A stretch of DNA of 33,827 bases from an uncultured cyanobacterium (GCA_945487905.1 CALYTW010000011.1:1-33827); one strand, 5' to 3'; shown: positions 8,353-17,263, counted from the first letter of the stretch. A program made the numbers and translations. The notes: generated by a model from the sequence alone, not told the origin.

Positions 8353-8579
8353 GCTCAAAATGACGAAGGCTGGGTTTGTCATCCTGAGGGTTTTTTCTTT
8401 TTTTGTCATCCTGAGGGAGTGAAACGACCGAAGGATCTCCTTTATTTTAAAGAGATTCTTCGGCTAAAGCCTCAGAATGACGGGGAAATTTAAGCAAAAG
8501 AGATTCTTCGGCTAAAGCCTCAGAATGACGGGAAAATTGAAGTAAAAGAGATTCTTCGGCTAAAGCTCAGAATGACGGG
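8353..8579. repeat. Array of palindromic intergenic repeats (family A)
   Basis: Three units of about 34 bp, with core AGATTCTTCGGCTAAAGC and ending CTCAGAATGACGG, start at 8451, 8499 and 8547, an exact 48-bp period; the third has lost one C. Upstream are opposite-orientation arms with GTCATCCTGAGGG at 8378-8390 and 8405-8417, the latter running to GAAGGATCTC at 8439. A decayed arm lies at 8353-8365. The inverted arms can pair with the direct units. No reading frame crosses them. A related arm lies at 26926-26951. Confidence 0.75.
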
Positions 8580-8620
8580 AGGAGATGGAGGGGCTATACC
8601 TCTCCCAACCCCTTTACACC

Positions 8621-8643
8621 ACCCGTCCTTCGGATACCCTCCC
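8621..8643 (-). repeat. Dispersed intergenic repeat, family B, inverted copy
   Basis: The minus strand reads GGGTATCCGAAGGACGGGT, matching the plus-strand copies at 5846-5870 and 26850-26873. It abuts the family A array. Confidence 0.6.
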
Positions 8644-8941
8644 TTAGCCCATCCCTGCCAAAAGGATGCTACAGAAGATGGAGCATAATTTGCTGAAAAC
8701 TTTAAACTTAAGTTGTAGAAACTTCCATCTTATTTAGAATTTTATTTATTGATAACATCCCTTATGATGTTAATGTAAAAAAGCACAACTGGAAAAACTG
8801 TACAAAACCCTATCACAAGTTGTTCAGAGTTTGTGACGATTCTCGCAATGCACTTCTGTCTTGAATTGCAGAAGCTTTAATTCGTGAAAATTGAATAAAA
8901 ACATATCATGGAAGAACTTAAGAAGAAAAGGAGATTAGATT
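8644..8941 (+). other. Flagellin upstream region
   Basis: A 298-bp non-coding stretch before the flagellin gene. It contains a 10-bp palindrome AACTTAAGTT (8705-8714), a possible hairpin CTTCTG-10-CAGAAG (8853-8874) and an AAGGAG ribosome binding site just before the ATG. A flagellin gene would be expected to have a sigma-28 promoter. I searched for TAAA-N15-NCCGATAN and found no convincing match, so the promoter is unassigned. Confidence 0.4.
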
Positions 8942-9979
8942 ATGGCTTCAATTTCAATTAACACCAACCTTGCGTCTCTGACGGCGCAAAGAAACCTCTC
9001 TCAGGCAACTACAGGTATGAATACCGCTATGGAAAGATTGACAACAGGTTTCAAAATTAATTCTGGTAAAGACGATGCAGCAGGTTCAGCAGTATCAACA
9101 TTAATGGAAGCTCAAATTTCAGGTTACGATGTGGCTGAATCAAATGCAACAATGGGTTTATCACTATTAGATACGGCAGAAGGCGTTCTTGATATCGTAG
9201 ACGGATACCTTCAACGTATCAGGGACTTGACCGAACAAGCAGCCAACGGTACTTACGGTACTTCTTCGATGAAAGCTATAAGAACCGAAGTTGAACAAAG
9301 AATGTTAGAAATTAACCGCCTGTGCGAAGTTATCGATTTTAACGGCATACAATTGCTCGATGGTACAAGCATTGCAGTTACTTCTCAAAAAGGTATTAAC
9401 CTTCAGGTTAGCAACAATGCAGGAGATTCAAACATTATTAACTTGAAATATACATTATTTGAATCAGCAAAATGTACTTCACTTTTTGTTGACAAAAATG
9501 AACACGCAGGTTCGGGCAATACTTGGTATACAAGAAGCAATACAAACGAAGAAACTAATGCTCTTAAGGCAAGAATTACTGGTACTGCATCAGGCGGCTA
9601 CGATTACAGCGCTAAATACGGAGCGCTCAATGCTTCTGACTATGCTGACGGTAAGTTGTCCTGTATAACTGCAATCTGTGAGGCAGTATACACAGATGAT
9701 AACACTGCACGTGAATTCCTCTACTTCATTGACGATGCAATCGAAAATGTATCTAACAGAACGGCATTAATCGGTGCTTATATGAATCGTGTTGAATCAG
9801 CTGTAGATGCAATAAGTGTACAGAAAGAAAATATCGTTTCAGCTCATTCCTCAATCAAAGACGCTGATGTTTCAACTGAATCTTCAAATTATATTAAATA
9901 TCAAATATTACAGCAATCATCAGCAACACTGTTGGCTACGGCTAACCAACAGCCAAGCATAGCTCTGAATTTGGTATAG
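8942..9979 (+). CDS. fliC: Flagellin
   Basis: 345 aa. Flagellin is the filament subunit, exported through the flagellar type III pathway. The N-terminal D0/D1 helices are clear: SINTNLASLTAQRNLSQATT, then ERLTTGFKINSGKDDAAG, then GLSLLDTAEGVLDIVDGYLQRIRDL. The C-terminal D1/D0 helices are NRTALIGAYMNRVESAVDAI, then DADVSTESSNYIKYQILQQS, ending in ANQQPSIALNLV. The middle (about residues 140-260) is short and variable with no recognisable domain, giving a compact flagellin. AAGGAG precedes the ATG at good distance. It is a single gene, closed by a hairpin at 10022-10046, and lies outside the basal-body operon as flagellin genes often do. Confidence 0.94.
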   Translation: MASISINTNLASLTAQRNLSQATTGMNTAMERLTTGFKINSGKDDAAGSAVSTLMEAQISGYDVAESNATMGLSLLDTAEGVLDIVDGYLQRIRDLTEQAANGTYGTSSMKAIRTEVEQRMLEINRLCEVIDFNGIQLLDGTSIAVTSQKGINLQVSNNAGDSNIINLKYTLFESAKCTSLFVDKNEHAGSGNTWYTRSNTNEETNALKARITGTASGGYDYSAKYGALNASDYADGKLSCITAICEAVYTDDNTAREFLYFIDDAIENVSNRTALIGAYMNRVESAVDAISVQKENIVSAHSSIKDADVSTESSNYIKYQILQQSSATLLATANQQPSIALNLV

Positions 9980-10021
9980 ATTCATATATATAATTACCAC
10001 ATACACAGATTTAAAGTAATT

Positions 10022-10046
10022 GAAGCCCCCGCGAAAGCGGGGCTTC
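10022..10046. terminator. GC-rich hairpin between convergent flagellin and methyltransferase genes
   Basis: A GAAGCCCCCGC arm, GAAA loop and GCGGGGCTTC arm form a strong stem with one bulged C. The following plus-strand sequence (TATTATCTAATT) has only a weak U tract. It lies between the ends of two convergent genes and probably serves both. Confidence 0.7.
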
Positions 10047-10052
10047 TATTAT

Positions 10053-10772
10053 CTAATTGAATACTTCGTACATTACTATTGATGCCGAGACGCTTAAATT
10101 TAACGATTCCACAGAGTTATTCATCTCTACAGTTATACTTTTATCAGCAATCTGCTTTAATTCTACGCTTAGTCCCTCAGCTTCCGATCCAAACATTATT
10201 ACCGTTTTATCCGCAGGTTTAAAATCCCTCAAATTTATTACATTGTTACCTTTGGGAAGAGTTGATACTAATTCATACCCGTTTAGTTCTCTAATATCTT
10301 TGATTTTAATTACGGGTATTTTCCATAAATTCCCGACAGCAGAGCGTACGCATTTCGGATTATACATATCAACCGTATTGCCGTACAGTATTACGGCATC
10401 AACAGAAAACGCAGAAGCTGTCCTCAGAATTGTTCCTAAATTCCCCGGATCTTTTATACCCTCCAGTAAAATTACCCGTTTATAGCTGTTTGACCATTTG
10501 TGAATATGCTGTTTCGCAACTGCTACAACCGTCGGGGCGGATTTTGCATCAGAAATCTTTGATATTACAGCATCCGTTACCTCAATTCTTTGCGGATATT
10601 CTTCAAATCCTTCTGTTGAAAATATATGTACAACTTCTAATTCCGAATCTATTGCTTCTTTTACGCATTTCACACCTTCAAGAAGAAATAATCCGGTTTC
10701 GTCCCTATATTTACCTCTCAAAAGTTTTGATGCTTCTTTGATTAACTCATTGTTTACGGATGTTATTTTCAT
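10053..10772 (-). CDS. SpoU/TrmH-family RNA 2'-O-methyltransferase
   Basis: 239 aa. The C-terminal SPOUT domain carries the three family motifs: LEGIKDPGNLGTILRTASAF (about residues 102-121), MFGSEAEGLS (about 192-201) and ESLNLSVSASIVMYE near the end. These build the knotted AdoMet site. The N-terminal part (LRGKYRDETGLFLLEG) is the L7Ae-like RNA-binding SpoU_sub_bind segment seen in RlmB and TsnR-type enzymes. The target is probably a ribose 2'-OH in 23S rRNA or tRNA, but motifs do not identify the nucleotide. Its start overlaps the stop of the upstream aminopeptidase gene by 4 bp (ATGA), so the two are translationally coupled. Confidence 0.85.
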   Translation of the reverse strand: MKITSVNNELIKEASKLLRGKYRDETGLFLLEGVKCVKEAIDSELEVVHIFSTEGFEEYPQRIEVTDAVISKISDAKSAPTVVAVAKQHIHKWSNSYKRVILLEGIKDPGNLGTILRTASAFSVDAVILYGNTVDMYNPKCVRSAVGNLWKIPVIKIKDIRELNGYELVSTLPKGNNVINLRDFKPADKTVIMFGSEAEGLSVELKQIADKSITVEMNNSVESLNLSVSASIVMYEVFN

Positions 10773-12244
10773 AAAATCTCAAATTCCTTTAACCACTCTT
10801 TTTCTTTGTCGTTTAGCATATTATAGTCAATCAATTTGCCTTCATATCCCATTTTGACAAAGGAATGAATTTTTCCGTCCTTCATATAACAAGAATTTTC
10901 AAGTCTTATACCGAAATGTTTCGGATTATACAACCCCGGCTCTATTGTAAAAGTCATATTATCAAGTATTTCCGTATGTGCAATTTCCGTTTTGTTCAAT
11001 GCCGGAGGTGCTTCGTGAACATTGATTCCAATTCCATGCCCGAGTCCGTGAATAAATTCAAAATCCTCAATGTCCGCATCCAAAATCGTATGTGCAAGCG
11101 AATCAACCTCATAACCTGTCTTAAAACCCGAATTGAAACAGTTTAAAAATGCTTTTAAAACTTTTGTATAAATTCTCTTTTGCGTAGAATTCGGACACCC
11201 TTTTACAAAAACCCTTGTTATATCCGTCGCCAAACCGCTTTCATAATAAGCTCCACAATCTATCAACACCAAATCGCCGTCTCTTAAAACTGTATTTTTG
11301 TCATTTTTTGCGTAGTGTGCAAGTGCTGAATGTTCGTTTATGGCAACAATAGAATTGAAACTCAAAGCTTTTGCCCCGTATTTGATGAATTCTTCTTTCA
11401 GGCGAGTTGAAATATCGTATTCCGATAAATTGCCGGTGTTTTCTATATAATCACGAATCGCCATCACTGCTTTATCCGTTTTTAAAAATGCATCCTTGTA
11501 TGCGTTTATTTCTTCCTCTGTCTTTACGGATTTCATCATCTTAATTTCAGAATCCTTATGTATCGGATGCTTAATCAGATTGTAATCATAAGCACTTATT
11601 GCTGTTTTATCCACTACAATTTTACCATCGTATTTTTTCAAAAACCGTTCTGATTCATCATTGTTTTTAAAAAGAATTTTGTTTCCTCTTTCGTCAATAA
11701 AAAGTTTTGCCCAAATTTTTGACGAATTATCCTGAGAACAATCTCTGAGTCCGGTAATGTAGGAAACTTCTTCAAGATTTGTCACGAATACAGGAATTTT
11801 AGGATTATATTGTTTTTCGTCAAATGCTTTATCATAATTTGTGTTATGACGTTCGGTAAAATTATTTATCGGGTCTTTATCCAGTAATTTAATGCGGTAT
11901 TCTTTAAAGGTTTCCAATCTTTTTTGAGATATTTTTTTTGCAACAATCCCGAGTGTTTTAGAAGGATTAATAAGTTTTTTAATTTCTTCATCCTGATTTT
12001 GCCCCAACTGTAGTTTTACAACAGTAACACCTTCTTTTGCCTCATTATCAGCCTGTATATGGTATCTTCCGTCGACAAACAGGTAAATATTGTTCTCCGT
12101 AATCAAGGCATCGCCGGTTGAACCGGAAAATCCGGTCAAAGTATAGCGTGCATTTTCCGACAAAGCAGAATATTCCGTCAAATACTCATTTGTGGAATTA
12201 ACCAAAAGATAATCAATGTCTAATTTACTGAGTAATTCGTTCAT
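10769..12244 (-). CDS. Xaa-Pro aminopeptidase-like M24B metallopeptidase
   Basis: About 491 aa from the preferred start. An N-terminal creatinase-like domain is followed by a pita-bread M24 domain. All five metal ligands are visible: the two aspartates in LVLIDCGAYYESGLATDITR, the histidine in HGLGHGIGINVHE, and the glutamates in FTIEPGLY and IRLENSCYM. It is expected to cleave N-terminal X-Pro bonds in the cytosol. I prefer ATG at 12244 (MNELLSKLDIDYLLV) because family members begin there. ATG at 12283 would add 13 atypical residues and overlap the parvulin gene by 8 bp. Neither has a good ribosome binding site. The gene is in a leftward unit parvulin-aminopeptidase-methyltransferase. Confidence 0.87.
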   Translation of the reverse strand: MNELLSKLDIDYLLVNSTNEYLTEYSALSENARYTLTGFSGSTGDALITENNIYLFVDGRYHIQADNEAKEGVTVVKLQLGQNQDEEIKKLINPSKTLGIVAKKISQKRLETFKEYRIKLLDKDPINNFTERHNTNYDKAFDEKQYNPKIPVFVTNLEEVSYITGLRDCSQDNSSKIWAKLFIDERGNKILFKNNDESERFLKKYDGKIVVDKTAISAYDYNLIKHPIHKDSEIKMMKSVKTEEEINAYKDAFLKTDKAVMAIRDYIENTGNLSEYDISTRLKEEFIKYGAKALSFNSIVAINEHSALAHYAKNDKNTVLRDGDLVLIDCGAYYESGLATDITRVFVKGCPNSTQKRIYTKVLKAFLNCFNSGFKTGYEVDSLAHTILDADIEDFEFIHGLGHGIGINVHEAPPALNKTEIAHTEILDNMTFTIEPGLYNPKHFGIRLENSCYMKDGKIHSFVKMGYEGKLIDYNMLNDKEKEWLKEFEIL

Positions 12245-12275
12245 TTTAAAAAAGTACAATACCTTTAATTTATCC

Positions 12276-12554
12276 CTACTCATCTATACCGGTACATTTA
12301 ATCAAATGCCAGCCGAATTGAGTTTCAACGGGTTGAGAAATTTCACCTTCTTTTAATGCGAATGCTGCATCTTCAAACGGTTTAACCATCATTCCTTTTC
12401 CGAACCATCTCAAATCTCCGCCGTCACGACTTGAAGGACATTTGGAATATTCTTTTGCCAAATCTTCAAAAGAAATTCCGTTTTCAATATCCAACAAGAG
12501 ATTTTCAGCTTGTTCTTTTGTTTCAACAAGAATATGGCTTGCTCTTATTTTCAT
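12276..12554 (-). CDS. Stand-alone parvulin (PpiC-type peptidyl-prolyl isomerase)
   Basis: 92 aa, a bare parvulin domain. The ASHILVET start, FEDLAKEYSKCPSSRDGGDL, WFGKGMMVKPFEDAAF, LKEGEISQPVETQFGWHLIK and the paired histidines are typical of the active family. No signal peptide or SurA-like chaperone domain is present, so it should act in the cytosol, like E. coli PpiC (parvulin 10). It has an excellent AAAGGAGAT ribosome binding site. It is the first gene of the leftward unit and is divergent from the ABC exporter across an inverted repeat. Confidence 0.92.
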   Translation of the reverse strand: MKIRASHILVETKEQAENLLLDIENGISFEDLAKEYSKCPSSRDGGDLRWFGKGMMVKPFEDAAFALKEGEISQPVETQFGWHLIKCTGIDE

Positions 12555-12613
12555 AATATATCTCCTTTATTTTCAATATCCTTGTAAATTTTAACATTAA
12601 ATATCCATTAAAT

Positions 12614-12737
12614 AAAGTTGTTAATTTAGTTTTTACATAATGCCTAATATGTAAATGACTTTTGTATTATTTTTAATGGTGTCTTTTTTAAAATACACAA
12701 ACAACGTACGTTATGTAAAAACTAAATTAACAACTTT
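12614..12737. repeat. Perfect 27-bp inverted repeat, arms 70 bp apart
   Basis: The left arm 12614-12640 and right arm 12711-12737 are exact reverse complements (starting AAAGTTGTTAATTTAG...). The 70-bp centre contains a TTTACATA/TATGTAAA pair partly using the left arm and a 10-bp palindrome AACGTACGTT next to the right arm. The element fills most of the 222-bp gap between the divergent parvulin and ABC genes. I see no clear target-site duplication. Confidence 0.85.
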
Positions 12738-12744
12738 TTATTTA

Positions 12745-12753
12745 TGATAAAAT
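12745..12753 (+). promoter_or_regulatory. Extended -10 promoter element of ABC exporter gene
   Basis: TGATAAAAT (TGn-TAAAAT) lies directly outside the right arm of the inverted repeat, 24 bp before the ATG. No good -35 box is visible. Confidence 0.35.
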
Positions 12754-12776
12754 GTTTTTAGATTAGGGAGTGTTTT

Positions 12777-14612
12777 ATGGAAACAGAAAATAAATTAAAA
12801 TTAAAAGATACAAATTCACAGGATGCTTTCAGGTACGGACACCTTATGAAAAGGATGTTTCCGTATATAAGAACTGTTCTGGGAAGAACAATTTTGCTTA
12901 TTTTGCTTGCTATACCGCTTGGACTTTTGGATGGCGTAATCGCATATTCTCTCCGTCCTTATATGGATTATGTTGTAAACGGTAACGAAACTCAAGTGTT
13001 TGAATATCAAGGTTTTAAGATACAACTGCAGGCATTCCTGATACAATTTATTCCGTATGCAATAGTATTCTTTGCTTTGTTACAAGGTGTTCTGAGATAC
13101 ATTTGCAACTACCTTTCGGAATGGACAGGAAATAAAATGTCCAATAACTTAAAAATAGACCTTTTTCATAAACTAACCGCAATGGATACAAAATTTTATG
13201 ATGTAAATTCATCAGGACTTGTATTGAGCCGTTTTTGGACTGACCCTGAACAAGCCTCAAGAGCTTTGATAGATACTATTAAATCTTTTATTCTTTCAAT
13301 TTTTGAACTGGCCGCACTTGTTATTGTTTTGCTGGTAAACTCATGGAAGCTTGCGGTAATAGGTGTCAGTGTTATGGCAATCGCACTTACTCCGGTTTTG
13401 ATTATCAGAAAGAAAATAAAATCCGTTTCAAATGCAAATATGGTTATTATCGGCGATATGACAACCAATTTTAACGAAACTTTTGCCGGAAACAAAATTA
13501 TAACTGCATATAATTTGAAAGAACACCAAAATCAAAAATTTGAAGGTCAAATAAGAACTCAATTCGGACTTTTAATGTCACTGGTTAAGAGAGTCGGCTG
13601 GATGTCGCCTATTATGTACTTTTTCTGCTCGATAGGTATTGCAATAGTTATGAACTACGGTAACAGTTTGATTATTTCCGGAGACATGACGGCAGGAGCA
13701 TTTGCATCATTTATTACATCGTTGTTATTGCTATATAAACCGACAAAAAGTCTAGGTTTGACACTAACATCTTTGCAAAATATTTTTGTAGCAATAGCCC
13801 GAGTATTCGAATTGTTTGATTTGATGCCTGAAATCAAAAATACTGAAAACCCAAAACCGTTTAACGGATTGGGTTCGGGGATAAGATTCTCTCATGTCAA
13901 TTTTGAGTATGAAGAAGGTCAACCTGTATTGAAAGACTTCTCTCTGGATGTCGGTGTGAATGAAACCATAGCTCTTGTAGGAAATTCCGGTGGTGGTAAA
14001 TCTACAATTGTCAATTTAATTCCGAGATTTTATGACATAAATTCAGGGGCAATTACTATAAATGGTACTGATTTGAGAGATTTTAATATAGCTGATTTAA
14101 GAAATAATATAAGTTTCGTTTTTCAGGATAACTACCTGTTTACGGGTTCAATTAAAGAAAATATTTTAATGGGCAAGCAAAATGCTTCGGAAGAAGAAAT
14201 CAGCGAAGTGTTGAAACTGGCGCATATAGATGAATTTGTGGGAACACTGCCTGAAGGAATAAATACGGTGGTTGGAGAAAGAGGGGCATCTCTATCCGGC
14301 GGACAGAGACAGCGGGTTGCTATAGCAAGAGCTATGATAAAAAATGCTCCGATTGTAATACTTGATGAAGCAACTTCTGCTCTTGACAATGAATCTGAGG
14401 CAGTTGTACAAAAAGCTCTGGACAATTTAATAAAAAATAAAACGGTTTTTGTTATTGCACACAGGCTTTCTACAATTCAAAATGCGGACAGAATTGCAGT
14501 CATAAACGAAGGTGAACTTGCCGAAATTGGAACGCATGACGAACTTATTTCTATTCCAAACGGCAAATACAAACATCTATATGAAATGCAATTTGCACCG
14601 GCAGGAGTATAA
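12777..14612 (+). CDS. ABC exporter, MsbA-like half transporter
   Basis: 611 aa. An N-terminal transmembrane domain of six helices (about residues 35-325) is fused to an ATP-binding domain (about 365-611). The nucleotide-binding motifs are complete: Walker A GNSGGGKST (about 402-410), Q-loop VFQDNYLF, signature LSGGQRQR (about 507), Walker B IVILDEATSALD (about 525) and the switch histidine in IAHRLSTI. It should work as a homodimer in the inner membrane. The nearest type is the lipid A/multidrug MsbA group, but motifs do not fix the substrate. TTAGGGAGTG precedes the ATG. purB follows 3 bp after its stop, so the two are cotranscribed. Confidence 0.9.
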   Translation: METENKLKLKDTNSQDAFRYGHLMKRMFPYIRTVLGRTILLILLAIPLGLLDGVIAYSLRPYMDYVVNGNETQVFEYQGFKIQLQAFLIQFIPYAIVFFALLQGVLRYICNYLSEWTGNKMSNNLKIDLFHKLTAMDTKFYDVNSSGLVLSRFWTDPEQASRALIDTIKSFILSIFELAALVIVLLVNSWKLAVIGVSVMAIALTPVLIIRKKIKSVSNANMVIIGDMTTNFNETFAGNKIITAYNLKEHQNQKFEGQIRTQFGLLMSLVKRVGWMSPIMYFFCSIGIAIVMNYGNSLIISGDMTAGAFASFITSLLLLYKPTKSLGLTLTSLQNIFVAIARVFELFDLMPEIKNTENPKPFNGLGSGIRFSHVNFEYEEGQPVLKDFSLDVGVNETIALVGNSGGGKSTIVNLIPRFYDINSGAITINGTDLRDFNIADLRNNISFVFQDNYLFTGSIKENILMGKQNASEEEISEVLKLAHIDEFVGTLPEGINTVVGERGASLSGGQRQRVAIARAMIKNAPIVILDEATSALDNESEAVVQKALDNLIKNKTVFVIAHRLSTIQNADRIAVINEGELAEIGTHDELISIPNGKYKHLYEMQFAPAGV

Positions 14613-14615
14613 ACT

Positions 14616-15908
14616 ATGATTGAAAGATATTCAAGAGAAGAAATCTCAAAAATATGGGAGCAGGAATCAAAGTTTAGATATTACCTTGATGTAGAACTTG
14701 CTGTTTGCAAGGCATATAATTTGCTTGGAAAAATTCCAAATGAAGCGTTGAACCATATACAAAATAAGGCAGATTTTTCTATTCAACGAATTGACGAAAT
14801 AGAGGCTGAAGTTAAACACGATGTAATCGCTTTTTTGACTAATGTGAATGAAAATGTCGGATGCGAATATTCCAAATATATTCATATGGGTTTGACAAGC
14901 TCGGATGTCATTGATACGGCTTTTGCTTTGCAAATTAAAAATTCTTCAAAAATTATATTCAAAGATTTTGAAGATTTGTTGAAGGTAATAAAAGAGCTTG
15001 CTTTTAAGTATAAAAACACAATTTGTATCGGGCGTTCTCATGGCGTACATGCCGAGGTCATAACCTTCGGCTTCAAGCTTTTAAACTGGTATGATGAATT
15101 AAATCGTGCTAAGAAAACATTTATTAACGCTCTTGATGATGTTACGGTTGGGCAGATTTCAGGCCCAGTCGGAACATACAGTAATGTTCCGGTAGAGGTC
15201 GAAAAATATGCCTGCGGTTATTTGGGATTAAAACCTGCAAAGATTTCAACACAAATAATTTCACGGGACAGGCATGCTAAATTTATGTTTTCGCTTGCAT
15301 TAATTGCTTCTTTGATAGAGCAATTCGCAACAGAAATCCGGCATCTTCAGAAAACAGAGGTGCGTGAAGTTGAAGAAGGATTTAGCATCGGTCAAAAAGG
15401 TTCTTCTGCAATGCCTCATAAGAAAAATCCTGTTTTATGTGAAAATCTTTGCGGTTTATCAAGGGTGGTTCGTTCAAATATGATAACCGCTTTTGAAAAT
15501 GTTAATCTCTGGCATGAAAGAGATATTTCTCACAGTTCTGCGGAAAGAATAATTTTCCCGGATTCGCTTATTTTGGTTGATTTTATGCTAGTAAGATTTA
15601 AAAATGTTATGGAAAACCTTGTTGTACACGAAGACAATATGCTTAAAAACACAAAATTATACGGCGGGGTCATATATTCTCAAAAAATAATGCTTAAACT
15701 TACAGAAAGAGGTTTCGCAAGAGAAGATGCATACAGGCTTGTCCAAAAATACGCACTCTCAGCATTAAACGGAGGGGATTTTAAAAACGGTTTGCTGAGA
15801 GATTCCGAAGTAACAGCTAAATTATCCGAATCTGAAATCGAAGAATGTTTTAATCCTAAAGACTACCTGCAAAATATAGAAACGATTTTTGAAAGGTTTG
15901 AAAACTAA
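14616..15908 (+). CDS. purB: Adenylosuccinate lyase
   Basis: 430 aa, the short bacterial PurB class. It makes AICAR from SAICAR and AMP from adenylosuccinate in purine synthesis. The MIERYSREEISKIWEQESKF start is characteristic. The superfamily active-site blocks are all present: HMGLTSSDVIDTA, IGRSHGVHAEVITFG with the catalytic histidine (about residue 141-144), GPVGTYSNVP, and the flexible signature loop GSSAMPHKKNPV (about 260) with the catalytic serine. Its GGAG ribosome binding site lies inside the end of the ABC exporter gene. The stop overlaps the end of the convergent fliI gene by 4 bp, and no terminator hairpin is seen between them. Confidence 0.95.
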   Translation: MIERYSREEISKIWEQESKFRYYLDVELAVCKAYNLLGKIPNEALNHIQNKADFSIQRIDEIEAEVKHDVIAFLTNVNENVGCEYSKYIHMGLTSSDVIDTAFALQIKNSSKIIFKDFEDLLKVIKELAFKYKNTICIGRSHGVHAEVITFGFKLLNWYDELNRAKKTFINALDDVTVGQISGPVGTYSNVPVEVEKYACGYLGLKPAKISTQIISRDRHAKFMFSLALIASLIEQFATEIRHLQKTEVREVEEGFSIGQKGSSAMPHKKNPVLCENLCGLSRVVRSNMITAFENVNLWHERDISHSSAERIIFPDSLILVDFMLVRFKNVMENLVVHEDNMLKNTKLYGGVIYSQKIMLKLTERGFAREDAYRLVQKYALSALNGGDFKNGLLRDSEVTAKLSESEIEECFNPKDYLQNIETIFERFEN

Positions 15909-17251
15909 ATATCGACATTTGCCATCATATTAACCAGAGTATCAATTGTATTCTGCATATTTACGCTGTCCGATGTTCTTTGCTGCAAAAATGCGTTAAT
16001 TTGCGGCATCATATCTATTGCTATATCAAGTTTCGGATTAGTACCTTTCTGATACATACCAACATCAATTAAGTCTTTATTTTCTCTGTATAAAGCAAGT
16101 ATTTTTCTCATTTTCGCTGCGGCATCTTTATGTTCCCGTGAAGCTATAGCAGACATTAAACGGGAAATACTTCCTAAAACATCAATTGCAGGATAATGGT
16201 TAGCCTCTGCAACTTTTCTTGATAAGAAAATGTGTCCGTCGGTTATACCACGCACTGTGTCTACAATCGGGTCATTAATGTCATCGCCTTCCATCAGCAC
16301 TGTATAAAAAGCAGTTATTGATCCCTTAGAACTGTTTCCGGCTCTTTCAATTGCTCTTTGTATCCAAGAAAAAATTGACGGCGGATAACCTTTCATTGTA
16401 GGAGGTTCTCCGACAGACAGCCCTACTTCACGTCCTGCCATTGCACAACGGGTAATCGTATCTGTCATTAAGAAAACTTTTTTCCCTTGATCTCTAAAAT
16501 ATTCGCAAACAGAAGTTGCTGCAAGCAGGCATTTTTGTCTTATCAAAGGAGGCTGGTCTCCTGTCGAACATACAATAACAGATTTTTTCATGCCCTCTGT
16601 TCCTAGAGAATCTTCAATAAATTCTTTAACCTCTCTTCCACGTTCGCCTATAAGAGCAACTACGTTAACATCAGCATCGGAGTTTCTTGCAATCATTCCC
16701 AAAAGCGTGCTTTTGCCTACCCCTGAACCTGCAAACAGTCCCATACGCTGACCGCATCCGAAGGTCATACATGAATCTATGGCACGTACACCGGTAGAAA
16801 ACATTTCCGTAATAATCGGCCTTTCAAAAGGATCCGGTGCTGCACCCTCTATGGTACGCCAGATTGCACCTTCCGTATTTAACGGTTTTCCATCAATCGG
16901 TTCTCCCATAGGGTTAATCAATCTTCCCAAAAGAAAATCTCCGACCGGAATTGTAATAGGCTTACCCGTAGTTTGAACCAAACTCCCTTGACCTATTCCC
17001 GTTCCGTCATAGAGCAAAAGTAATTGTGCCGCATCTCCTTTAAAAGCTACAACTTCTGCAGGTTTTCTTTCCCCTGTCGCAGCTTCTATATAGCACAAAT
17101 CGCCAATCTTAAGTCCAGGAAGTTTTACTTCCACTGTCAAACCTAAAAGTTTTGACACGCTTCCTTTGTATTGGTACAGCTCCGCTTTCTCAATCTTTTC
17201 ACGGGCATCTGCTTTCAGTTCATCTAAATATTCCTGATTAACTCCGTCCAT
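15905..17251 (-). CDS. fliI: Flagellar export ATPase FliI
   Basis: 448 aa from ATG 17251 (MDGVNQEYLD). FliI is the hexameric F1-beta-like ATPase that powers substrate unloading at the flagellar export gate. Motifs: LFAGSGVGKSTLLGMIAR (Walker A), VALIGERGREVKEFIEDSLG, VFLMTDTITRCAMAGREVGL (Walker B region), and GEPPTMKGYPPSIFSWIQRA. The last is followed by AFYTVLMEGDDINDPI, typical of the FliI/YscN group rather than ATP synthase beta or Rho. The frame stays open 43 codons further upstream, but that extension (rich in I, Y, F and C) does not resemble FliI. The gene stands alone, about 12 kb from fliE-fliF-X-fliH. No other export gene is nearby, so flagellar rather than virulence use is inferred from the rest of the window. 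Confidence 0.92.
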   Translation of the reverse strand: MDGVNQEYLDELKADAREKIEKAELYQYKGSVSKLLGLTVEVKLPGLKIGDLCYIEAATGERKPAEVVAFKGDAAQLLLLYDGTGIGQGSLVQTTGKPITIPVGDFLLGRLINPMGEPIDGKPLNTEGAIWRTIEGAAPDPFERPIITEMFSTGVRAIDSCMTFGCGQRMGLFAGSGVGKSTLLGMIARNSDADVNVVALIGERGREVKEFIEDSLGTEGMKKSVIVCSTGDQPPLIRQKCLLAATSVCEYFRDQGKKVFLMTDTITRCAMAGREVGLSVGEPPTMKGYPPSIFSWIQRAIERAGNSSKGSITAFYTVLMEGDDINDPIVDTVRGITDGHIFLSRKVAEANHYPAIDVLGSISRLMSAIASREHKDAAAKMRKILALYRENKDLIDVGMYQKGTNPKLDIAIDMMPQINAFLQQRTSDSVNMQNTIDTLVNMMANVDI

Positions 17252-17257
17252 ATCTGA

Positions 17258-17263
17258 ATTGTA
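17258..17263 (-). promoter_or_regulatory. Possible -10 box for fliI
   Basis: The minus strand reads TACAAT ending 6 nt before the fliI ATG, with no ribosome binding site between. This would give a leaderless message. The -35 region (TACACT at 17 bp) is poor. Confidence 0.25.

Noticed and set aside
8451-8579. CRISPR array
   Set aside because: Only three units with 14-bp, mutually similar spacers, strongly palindromic repeats and no cas genes.
8644-8941. Sigma-28 promoter before flagellin
   Set aside because: No TAAA-N15-NCCGATAN match; the nearest TTGATAAC lacks a TAAA at the right distance.
15905-17251. Virulence type III secretion ATPase
   Set aside because: Flagellar genes are present and no injectisome genes are in the window.
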